From Plasmopara viticola (Eukaryota; Oomycota; Peronosporomycetes; Peronosporales; Peronosporaceae): a stretch of 64,000 nt of DNA. A model generated the notes under the pieces. It was given only the letters and a program-made list of their open reading frames with translations. It was not told the origin of the DNA and did not search any database. Below are positions 55,059-64,000 of the stretch, piece by piece. Made by a program: the position numbers and the translations under genes. Where the stretch lies: contig MBPM02000010.1 of NCBI GenBank assembly GCA_001695595.3, positions 1,302,001 to 1,366,000 on the forward strand. Direction: 5' to 3'. Numbering within the stretch: the stretch's first letter is position 1; each line of letters starts with the position of its first letter.

Positions 55059-58000
55059 CAAAGCAAGATTAGTCATTCGGGATCCATAACGATCATGCGT
55101 CGTTACGCACTGCAACACAGTCGCTTCATCGCTCAGTAAGTATGGCACAGTAGCTTATTGTCATCTTGCTCGACAGGCTAACCAATACTTAAATGCCAGG
55201 GCATTCGAAGAGGTCTTCGGGCAAACGTGTCTCTTCCGTCATCGATTCTCATACGAAAATGGTGCTATCACTATTGGTGCTACAGCTCAGCATAATGGCA
55301 GAGAATAAGTTGCTTGCCTTCGCAATGCATTTATCATGCTTCTATATAAGGTCGATGATGAATAACAGACAGCTGCTGCCATCGCTACCCTTAAGTGTGG
55401 CAACTGGGAATTTCCTTGTCAACATGTCTCTGAAGCTTAACGGAAAAAAGATTGTTTCAATGGCTGACCACAATCTGTACTAGAATAACGAACGAGTCCA
55501 GACAAGCTACAGCCCTCAATATGCTAAAAGGCACGGGGCTGTAGCGTTTCTTTACCCTGACTCTACTCAATATACGCTTAACATATTCCTCCACAATGAT
55601 ATTACTTTGATGTTGATAGTAACGGAAGCATATAAATGGTTTGGTCAATGCAGGATTTTATCTCATAGATGCATCAGAAAACAATGTTTTCGATGTCAAA
55701 GTAATAGAGAACGGTGTTTATTACGCAGCACAGGTTGATTGCTTTCCAACCCATTGTAGTCTTTTAATTGGATACGTGAGATCACAACTGGTCAATATTT
55801 ATCTAGAGCAGTGCATCACCTACAACGACTTGCATTCCTCACCTTATAATCAAAATGATGCATTTGGGTCAGTACTTAGTCTGACTGTAACTACATATCC
55901 TGCTGCGCCAAGTACAGTACCTTCGACAAAGGTTAAGCTAGCTCATCAGCTATAAATAATCTCAACATGCATATACAAATTGTCTTGATGGGTCGCGCTC
56001 TTTGATCACGATCAACATCTATATCCCGAACGATCAAAAAGTTAAGTTCCTTGATACATTCGTTTTGACTATGCTCTTGCTTCGCCGACCGAAATTACAA
56101 TCACAGATTCTTGCTACGCTGAAGTCACATTCTAAAACTTTATCTATCGCTCGTAGCTTAGAAATTTATCCTTTGCCTCTTGTGAGCACTTCGTAAATCT
56201 CTTGGTCTTTGGCTTTAAAAGTCCTACTCCGTATTGTTGACAAACCTCACCACGAGTCGTCTTGGTCGAATTATTGTAATCTTATAGCGTTACCCGGGAG
56301 AAAGTATTCGCCGGCAACTACTGCATCTGTGAATTTACCTCGTAAGTTTGTGTAAGCAAGGGCACGTTTTGCTACAAATTTGACTGCAGACATCACTGTC
56401 GTTGTCGCTGTCATGAACGCCGATACCTGTCGTCGGACGGACAGCGGCTCTCGCTAAAAAAGGTCTTTGTGGTGCACTTATAGCGGTTGCAAGAGCGGAA
56501 TCAGCGGCGTCGGCAGCGCACGACGAAATACCAGAGTCTTTGGCAAATTTAAAATCGAATTTCACTTCTCTCTATGCTTTACTCCAAATGCTTGCTCCAT
56601 GCATGCCTTTACCCTTCGTGTGCATGAACGAATAACCGTTCTCTTTGTGAGTATTCGCTAATCGAGTGCCTTTACCCGATTTATGCGCTCGAAGAGCTTT
56701 ACGTTTAAACTTATGATAGTGATGAAGTGCTGCACTAGACCTTGCAACTCATCTTTAATCAAGAAGAGTGCGCCAGTTGAATGTTCTCTTGAGTTTTGCT
56801 AGAGGGATGAAATGGAAATGGAAATCTCTTCAAGCAAAATGATCAAATTCCATGAAAGAAACTCAAAGATGTAGATCAATAGAATCGGCAATTTTAAGTC
56901 CTTCAATCGATGTATGTCCTACAATATGTCATAGCACACACCATAACCGCAATAGTCTCTGCACGCACATTTACCTGTGGGGGATTTCATTTTCCGATCC
57001 CGTGGTTGCAGCCGTCGGAACCTTTACCCTGAAGAAGGCGTATTTTGGATCTGAATAGCATCAACGTTATATAATCAAAGTTGACTAGAGGTATTGACTG
57101 AATCGCAAAAAAGCATCGCGAAAATTGGCTGCCAAACCAAAAGATTAAAGAAAAAATGCCACGAGGTTTGTGCTATCCAACTTTAAGAATCTGTATTCGT
57201 AAGATCATAATTAAGAGTGATTTGAGGATTATTTCCGATATCGTAAATAGGTTGTTGATGCTAACTTTTTGGCAAATTGAGAATCGTTTAGTCTCCTATT
57301 CTCAAGCTTCAGATCGAGATATACTAAGTCATCGCATAAGTGTTCGCGCTTAATTTACTTCATCACCCATGGACCCATCATTATTAACTGAGTCGTTCTC
57401 ACCGTCCTGCAGAAGATCCTTAATTTCGGCCCTGTGGCATACCAATCAATCGTTCAATGACTATATCGCTTCTCATTTCCTATGACTGAAGTGATGAACA
57501 CTTTAACCCGAGAAAGAATCCCGGATATCTTTTTCTATCCTTCCTTCATATGAGCAACCCAATTTTAACCAGTTCTTTTAACAACGCCCTTATATCAGTT
57601 TATTCTTCAGTATCTTTTGTCGTCTCTGGCGGTATTGTAAGGTCCGTGTTGGAACCGACAGCTTTAATATCAAACCGCTTAAAATTTGGATCCGACTTAT
57701 CGGGCGAGCTTACAATCACCTATTACTTGTATCGAAGCGCCTGTGAAACTCTGCCAGTTGTGTCAGGGTTAGCCCGTAATACGTTATTAATCGTGTCGGG
57801 AGCTGCTTGCAACCACTTATGGTAAATTCATTAATCTATTTTTGGATAGGCTTAGACAAATCAATCTAATTTGAGATTTAGGTTTTTTGGTCCTGTGAAG
57901 ATACAGCTTTATATACATCGCTTGTACTTCCATACATACTACACTTAATTTCAGGTTGCTGGGACGCGTCGCTGTACTAGTAAGAGAAGCTTTTGCCGTT

Positions 58001-58129
58001 TTCGCTTTCGATCAGTGAAAAGTTTGAAACCAGAAGACATCATGAAAAGTATATCGTTTTGATTTACTCATTATCTTATTATCTTATTACCTGTATTTAA
58101 TGAATCAACCTTTTTTTAATTGCCAGTTC
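55059..58129. other. Gene-poor stretch
   Basis: No gene is supported. Frames of 96 and 104 codons at 55193-55483 and 55641-55955 have no recognisable feature. The second begins with TTG rather than ATG. A short perfect inverted repeat lies at 55506-55545. Confidence 0.4.
55506..55545. repeat. Perfect 10-bp inverted repeat
   Basis: GCTACAGCCC at 55506-55515 pairs with GGGCTGTAGC at 55536-55545 across a 20-base loop. It could fold as a hairpin in RNA or DNA; no function is evident and chance is possible. Confidence 0.5.
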
Positions 58130-59370
58130 TCCAAAACTAACTAGAACTGTTTCTGCCACGTCAATCTTCAGAAGCTCGGCGGAATTCAATCGTAAGTTGA
58201 TAATTATATCTGTTGATATTATTTTGACTTTCAAAAGGTGAGATCCATTTGTTAAGAGTTTGTATTGTTTGTGGCGATTTTAAAATTATCGTTAGGTATT
58301 CTTCTACACAAAATGTTGCTGCATGTCGAGATCAGCCTTGTACAATTTTTTCTATTTCTTAATGTGATAGAAGAATCGATTGATTAGCATTTGTGTGTGG
58401 AGCGGTTGCTGAGATAAGCCCTGTTTCTGGGTCAATATATAATTGCTTTAGCAGTATATCCGTTCCTCGTCATAGAACGGTATAGTAGGTTTTCTCAAGA
58501 CTCGGATACAATACATCTAAAGGCATGGTGATGATTTTATCTTCAAAACCATGCATCTTATGCTAGTAGCAAATCAGAGCTGGTTTTGTTTGACTGTAAA
58601 TAAGATCGATTTCGTTTCTTTCGACAGGCTGAAATGTTGTTAGTAGCCTGAAGTGCGATGCGATCCCGTACAACTGTCTCGAAACCATTTGAAATGAGTA
58701 CAGCAATATTGCAACCACGTCCTGGTGTATGTCCTTAGCACTGACTTTGATCTTGTGCTCCTCATCCGGCAGGTAAAAGATGCACTTCTTAAGGAATGAT
58801 GAGTCCTTTGTGTCACCTCGTCACTCTTTCTTTAATGGACCAGGTGTGCGGCGGTCGAACTTGGTTACCTTAGCGTTGAAGTCTCCCGGATACCGCTCAA
58901 AACTTGTGCTCATCAATGTGATCACGTAGTCTAGGCTCATTCAATTACCGAAAAATCGCAGCTAAATGCGATATAACAATTATCCGTGTCCATCTCTTGA
59001 TATTGGAAGTCTGAACGATCGAAGTGAAAGTCGATACAGTCATAGTAAGACTAAAGCAAACGAAGCTGAGCGAGCTGATCTGTATCGCATTCTTGTTGTT
59101 GAGGTGACCCTTTCATCGTTATCTCACAAGAATTATCAAGCTCTATCAGACCGTGTAGCGTAAAGTGTTCGATTTTGCTCTTATTATCTTCGTGTTCGAC
59201 TCATACTTGACCTCTTTGTGCTTGCTCATAAGTATTCCAGATTGGCCACAATCGCTGGTGTTTTCAAGTTTAAATTATCTCAGCAACCATCGGCTTCGAT
59301 TTATTAACATCCCCTCTGGTCGAGCGTTCAAAACAGCCTCTGGAAGAGGTGCAAAAGCGTTTTGAGAGCT
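58130..59370 (-). pseudogene. Decayed unrecognised protein-coding gene
   Basis: Reading the minus strand from about 59370 downward gives long runs of sequence with the texture of a globular protein, interrupted by about six stops and shifts. Examples are LYGLIELDNSCEITMKG near 59160-59105, DFHFDRSDFQYQEMDTDNCY near 59035-58975, and ERYPGDFNAKVTKFDRRT near 58900-58850. Further runs are LKKCIFYLPDEEHKIKVS near 58790-58740 and QTIQTLNKWISPFESQNN near 58275-58220. The order is collinear, so it is one gene that has decayed. No family is recognised; there is no zinc knuckle or nuclease motif visible. Its upper end meets the copia relic on the other strand. Confidence 0.48.
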
Positions 59371-59379
59371 GGCCTCGAT

Positions 59380-60500
59380 ATAGCAGTGAGTCTTAGTGAT
59401 CTTCAAACCATAAAATTAAGCAAAGGTGCGTATGTACTCGGATCGTGTTTACAAGGAGGTTCTAATTGCTATCAAGGGAGCTTAATGCCTTACGTGCCAG
59501 CTAAGCAAGGCCATACACGGACTCAAGCAAGCTTTAAGCGTTAGAAATAAAACTATTGATCATCTCTTCAAAGCTGTGGAGCGGATCAATGCGTCTACGA
59601 AAAGAAATTTAAAAAAGGCTTTTGTACTAATCTCTGTACGTCGAAGCAGAGGCAATTGCAGCTGATACGAATGACAAAAAACTTGAGGTCTAGAGGATGC
59701 TGAAGGAGAAAATTGAATAATTTGGCAACAAATGTCTCGGGTATAAAGGTCTGCTGCGACAGGACAGCTGCAACAAGAATGATCAAGCAGATACACTACG
59801 TCGAGGACGTGCTTGAGCGACTCGGCCACAAAAGGGCCGATGTAGCCGACAATATATGTGCGTGCTGTCGTCTTTGCAGTCACCAAGCAGAAGCAGGGGT
59901 ACGAAGATGCACTTGATACCATATCGCTCACTAATTGGCTGCCTGTTGTATATAATAACGTGCACTCGTCCGGACATTGCGTACGCTGTCACGTAGCCGT
60001 CATAGTTTCTTGAAAAGCCTGAATTATAAATTTGGACCGTTGCGATTTGTGTACTGCGATACTCGAAACCTATTCATCATCGCGGGATCTTTGAGATGGG
60101 AAGAAGGCGGTCAAAGCTTTTTCGGATGCTGACTGTTGCAGTCGCACTGATGACAGACGCTCTGTATTAAGTGTTTAGTTCAATATTGGTAATGCTCCAG
60201 GTCCAAGAATAAAAAATCGTCGCATTGAGCTCCGCAGAAACAAAGTATATGGCTCTCAGCTTACGCACCCAATAAGTACTTTGGTCGTGCGCAATGCTTA
60301 GAAGGACATGGATCACGAACAAGTGAAAGGCACACAAATAAGGCAAGATTTTCATGGCTACCACGCTAGTACGAAGCATGTGGTCGTTAGGCACCACTTC
60401 ATGTGTGAGAATGCGCATCAAGAATCTAAAAATTGACTACGTCGACACTAAGCGTCAACTTGGCGACATGCACTCGGGACTAAGTTGCTACCCCTTCTTT
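59380..60500 (+). mobile_element. Degenerate Ty1/copia polyprotein (RT and RNase H)
   Basis: In shifting plus-strand frames the order of copia-type pol motifs is clear. It begins with CQLSKAIHGLKQA (59497-59535, the KAIYGLKQAPR motif of reverse transcriptase), then NKTIDHLFKAVE, then IKQIHYVEDVLERLGH (59779-59830). Next come PYRSLIGCLLY...TCTRPDIAYAV (59917-59990) and FSDADCCSRTDDRRSV (RNase H, about 60118-60163), then LSSAETKYMALS and STKHVVVRHHFMCE (60367-60410). Stops and indels break it at least six times. No long terminal repeats were found, so it is an old fragment that cannot move. It probably separated the third C2 gene from the first two. Confidence 0.82.
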
Positions 60501-61144
60501 AGGAAGCAATGAGTATCAAGACCCAGTCTATGAACAAGCATAAACAGCATAAGCAGTGAGTAAGAGTGTTGAACTGACGCCAATGAATGCATGTAAGAGA
60601 AGATTGATGACATCAAAAGGATTACGGGAAAGATCGAATTAAGTGTCATAGTCAAAGATATAAATTACTGACGTAAAGGTAGTTATTTTGTCTAGATATA
60701 TTAGGGGACATTTCGAATCTTCGAGAAGGACAGGCTCGGAGGTAGCACAGCGTAGCGAACCAAGGATCTGGATACAATTACTTCGGTTTTTGCCATCTCA
60801 TTAATCATACGAACTTATTATTGTAAACGCTCGGAAAGCCAGTAATTGTGAAAATGTACGGTCAGGAATTAAAACAAATAGTATCGGTATCAAATGATGA
60901 CCGATCTAGTAGAAATTTGACAAAACCCGATACCGATATCTACCGTTTAGATGCAGTTTTGGGTGTGTGCGCAAGGCACACGGATACGGTACACTACGCA
61001 TCTGCGCCTGTCGATACAGACTACATGTCTTTTAGTTGAACTGTCTGCATCACTGGACCAGAAAGGAGTAGTCCAGTAGCAAGGAAGCCACATTGTCAGA
61101 TTCACACGACTCGATTCAGACTGCAAACACACACACACACAACG
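60501..61144. other. Intergenic and promoter of C2 paralogue C
   Basis: No gene is seen. A short (AC)7 run at 61127-61140 lies directly before the start codon at 61145, in the 5' leader. Confidence 0.45.
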
Positions 61145-62401
61145 ATGTCTCTCGCGTTTCCTCTGCACGGCGCAAGTTCCCTTTTATTTGATGTAAATCT
61201 CGAAATTGTGTCTGCACGGGTAATGAACTTTTTGCTTGGGTTTTTTTCCACTTTAATCACAATTATTATACTACTTTCCAGGGTATCAATGCTGGTGACT
61301 ACCTGAATTTAAAGGCAGCTCTTAAAGGTCACTTTTCGACGAGCGATGCATACACCATGATCGAGATTGATGGCGAGCCAATGGCTTGGACACGCCCTGC
61401 CTTTAGTACTCTCGACCCCGAGTGGAATGAAATGTTTTATTTTAAAAACGTTCCAAGAGACTCGCATTTCAAACTAAATTTGCTTGATACGGACACGTTT
61501 GGGGAAGATAATCTTGGGGAAGCACACTTCAGCATGCTTAGCGCGGTCTATGATACGGATACGGAATTCGATCTGCCAATTTCGCTCGACAGTCGCAAGG
61601 CCGGTATTCTAAGCATTAAGGTAAGTCTCGTCGCTGCATGCATGCTTCTCATTTGCTGACTTGATGGATTTGTAGGTCAATTATAGGCAGGTCTATGCCG
61701 ACGAGGATGCAGTGCTGGAAGAAGTTGGCCCTGTTCGCTACTCGGTGCACTCAAGCTATTCAGCGGGCATGCTTAAGAAATTGACGTCTGAAGACGAGAA
61801 TATCAAGTCGTTGGCTTACAATGTCCAGCTTCATAACATCCCCCGATACCTGCCCATTGACTATCAATGGAACAAACACCACAAAAAAATCCAGCGGGTC
61901 TTCTCACCGGATCATCCAGAGGCACCCATTTTACTTCGAGTAGTCAAGACACAACACGCTGTGGTCTACGAGCACGATAAGAAAAGTACACAATACGGTT
62001 TTATCAGGGCTCCTGCCGACTTCTTTCAGCTCGTACGCAATGGAACGCGTGACGATAAACCCGTGCTCTTTACGTACGCAATCACATCCAAGGGCTGGTT
62101 CTTTTCCGAGACTGGCGCTGGCTTCTTTAAAGACATGCTATCAAAGCATATGGTACACTCAAATGGTGCTGAGTCGGTCAAGTATTCTGGTGAATTTCGC
62201 ATTGAAAAGTCGAAGAACGGCACACGCAAATTGGTGATTGACAACAATAGCGGCACGTATGCTCCACGGAAAGAGGGGTTGCCGCATCTTAAACATATCA
62301 TGGAGAGCAATTTTCCAGGCATTATTTGTGAAGCGGTGGACCGCAATGATCCAGAGTCGATCAAGCGGCGCAAGGAGATAGTTGACGCATGGGTCTATTG
62401 A
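61145..62401 (+). CDS. C2-domain family protein, paralogue C
   Basis: Exons 61145-61219, 61282-61620 and 61676-62401; introns of 62 and 55 bp; 379 residues, the same as paralogue A. Both introns are at the same codon positions as in A (after residues 25 and 138 here, 26 and 139 in A), so A and C are closer to each other than to B. The C2 domain keeps the Asp pattern (TSDAYTMIEIDG, NLLDTDTFGEDNLGEAHF). The shared C-terminal region follows (GPVRYSVHSSYSAG, HNIPRYLPIDYQWNKHH, SKGWFFSETGAGFFKD, DNNSGTYAPRKEG, FPGIICEAVD). There is no Gly2. It lies 6.8 kb from B, across decayed sequence and a copia relic. Confidence 0.87.
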
Positions 62402-62854
62402 GGTTGCTGACCTCCTTAAATTTTGTGTAAAGTGAGGGAAATAGTTTGTTATAATTTCTACATAAAAACTTGGCAAAACACGAAGTGGAAATATTTTAAG
62501 ACGTATGCTTTAAGGGAGTCATTATTAGGCCACCTTTTTTTTACCGGCCCACTACCCCTCATACATTAGCTAAATTGATTATGTTTGAAGTCCTCTGATT
62601 GGTCAGATTGAAATAATTTCAATTTGTAGCACAGATATAGTAGTATTTCGCTGCAGTTGCCAACAATGACGCAACATGGCCTCACAAGCGTGTCAAAGCC
62701 AGCCTTAGCACTGGCTACCCTTATAAAGCTGCTATCAACTGAGATTTAGAGATTCTGAGGTGCAGGTTGTTGACATGTTCGTGCATTATAACCTGGCAAC
62801 CCACAATGCGACGCCTGGGAGGGCTGAGGGCGACCTCCACATGCTCTAAGCGCG
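62402..62854. other. 3' flank of C2 paralogue C
   Basis: AT-rich, no gene seen. GC content rises after about 62770. Confidence 0.4.
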
Positions 62855-63258
62855 ATGGACCGCGCGTCGTTCTACAGGTTGTTGCACCAGCAGGGCTTCC
62901 TCGACCCTGTATCTGCTCAGAATCCCGAATATCTGCCTGTGGGAGCGCTAGATTGTATTCAACAATCTCCATTCTCGCACTGGGTTGGTTCGATACCGGC
63001 ATTGCTCAACAGGAGTACTCGCTCACGAGCTTCTGCGCTGAGTGCACGCCCAAGGAGATGAGCAGTGTCATCTTTAAAGACCCGGCGGTAGTGTTTTCCT
63101 ATGACAATTTCCACATTCCCGTCAAAATTGTTGTTGCCGCCATCATCTTCACCAACCTTCACTTTATTAATAACAGCTTCATAAAGGCAGCTAGTGCTGC
63201 GGCTGGCTTTGCTACGCCTTTGAGGGCGTGCTACATGATAGTTCCAATTGGCTTGTGA
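62855..63258 (+). CDS. Possible gene or gene fragment, two frames
   Basis: A 68-codon frame starts MDRASFYRLLHQQGFLDPVS at 62855. A second plus-strand frame continues to 63258 and reads protein-like (SFCAECTPKEM, then FSYDNFHIPVKIVVAAIIF, a possible membrane span, ending in an alanine-rich run). No splice pair joining the two in phase was found, so an indel or another exon structure is possible. The higher GC than its flanks supports coding origin. No family is recognised. Confidence 0.27.
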
Positions 63259-64000
63259 CCTTGAGAAAACCACAGCGCTATACTTTTAATAGACCCAACT
63301 TTCCTGTTACAAACGCGCTTTGGTGCGCTTCATTCTATGGACATAGCCCATAGCGATTAAATACGCGTCAACAGCTTTCCGGGCCTCTTTTAGGGTGCAA
63401 GACAATCTTTCCGAAGGGTTAAAAGAAAGCCAGTTTAGTAAAATTAAGTAGTGCTTACTGGATTCTAGAGAGAAATGACGTTGGCGTGCGTCAATATTTT
63501 AAAGTATGGCGATGACGGCTGGAAGTCAGTTTAAATTAGAGTTGATTGCAATCTGAGCAATCAGGGCTATTCAATTAATAAAGCCAATGTATGGGGGTGG
63601 TGGCCCGGTAAAAAGTGGTCAACGGCAAACAGCTCCTATGCATTATTTGACAAAGCTCCCTTCTATCTTCAATTCTCGATTTGCGATCATGACAAGAAAT
63701 ATAGCACATACTCATGGAAATACAAATACCTTTGAAACCTCCTCTATTTTCTTGGGCGTCAAATATGTCAAGAATTGTTACTTTGACAGAGAGAAGAATT
63801 GTTGCATTTGAGCCCTGCTGAACGGAATCGGGCGATAATCTTGCCTTGTGTTTGGAGCTCGTGCATAGAATTTAGTCAGAATCGTCTTCTCTACACGTAA
63901 AAAGTGTTTTTCCGCGTTAATTTTGCCAGCGTCTTCTCAGAAAAACATAGTTCCACTTTGTCAGCCCCTTTCAGGCATGCACGGGTCATAATCGCTTGCT
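63259..64000. other. Right-edge intergenic DNA
   Basis: AT-rich; no gene is supported. Confidence 0.45.

Noticed and set aside
55641..55955. 104-codon frame as a gene
   Set aside because: It starts with TTG, has no in-frame ATG near its start and no recognisable feature.

Overview
The window is nuclear DNA of an oomycete, most likely a plant-associated member of the Peronosporales (Phytophthora or a downy mildew). The evidence is short GT-AG introns of about 55-88 bp, two copies of an oomycete-style initiator (CATTCCTCAATTC) just upstream of genes for secreted enzymes, a probable AA17-type pectin monooxygenase, and gene islands separated by AT-richer DNA full of decayed sequence. No virus, CRISPR array, rRNA or intact tRNA was recognised.

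Layout. (1) 0.5-1.9 kb: secreted subtilisin-like protease. (2) 2-10 kb: gene-poor, with decayed coding relics, a 100-bp-spaced direct repeat and the first copy of a 326-bp retroposon-like element. (3) 10.2-15.6 kb: the regulatory subunit of the NEDD8 E1, a SET/MYND protein and the diphthamide methyltransferase DPH5. (4) 15.6-24.7 kb: gene-poor, with a second retroposon copy carrying a clean 12-bp target-site duplication, a decayed plus-strand coding region and a purine-skewed tract. (5) 24.8-28.0 kb: two secreted enzymes, the AA17-like monooxygenase and a family C69 dipeptidase with a C-terminal membrane anchor. (6) 28-37 kb: no gene I can defend. (7) 37-49.6 kb: dense island with a Cid1-type nucleotidyltransferase, a four-exon PDZ/coiled-coil protein, a UBL-PUB-STI1 protein whose UIM tail lies in another frame, an HxxxD acyltransferase, a cysteine-rich probably GPI-anchored protein, and a second SET/MYND paralogue divergent from it. 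(8) 49.8-50.1 kb: third retroposon copy. (9) 51.3-54.3 kb and 61.1-62.4 kb: three paralogues of a C2-domain family. The last is separated from the first two by a decayed minus-strand gene and a degenerate Ty1/copia polyprotein.

The genes are mostly independent housekeeping and secretion functions, not a pathway. Two share ubiquitin-like signalling (NEDD8 E1 and the UBL-PUB-UIM protein), two are SET/MYND paralogues, three are C2 paralogues, and three are secreted or surface-anchored hydrolases/oxidases that could act on host tissue or the cell's own wall. Most multi-exon models here were built by finding splice sites that join open frames in phase; exon limits are given in each entry. I found no clear new multi-gene system. 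The most unusual items are the three-member C2 family with intron turnover and a lineage-specific myristoylation-type N-terminus, the UBL-PUB-STI1 gene with a one-base break before its UIM, and the (AATAC)-tailed retroposon family.
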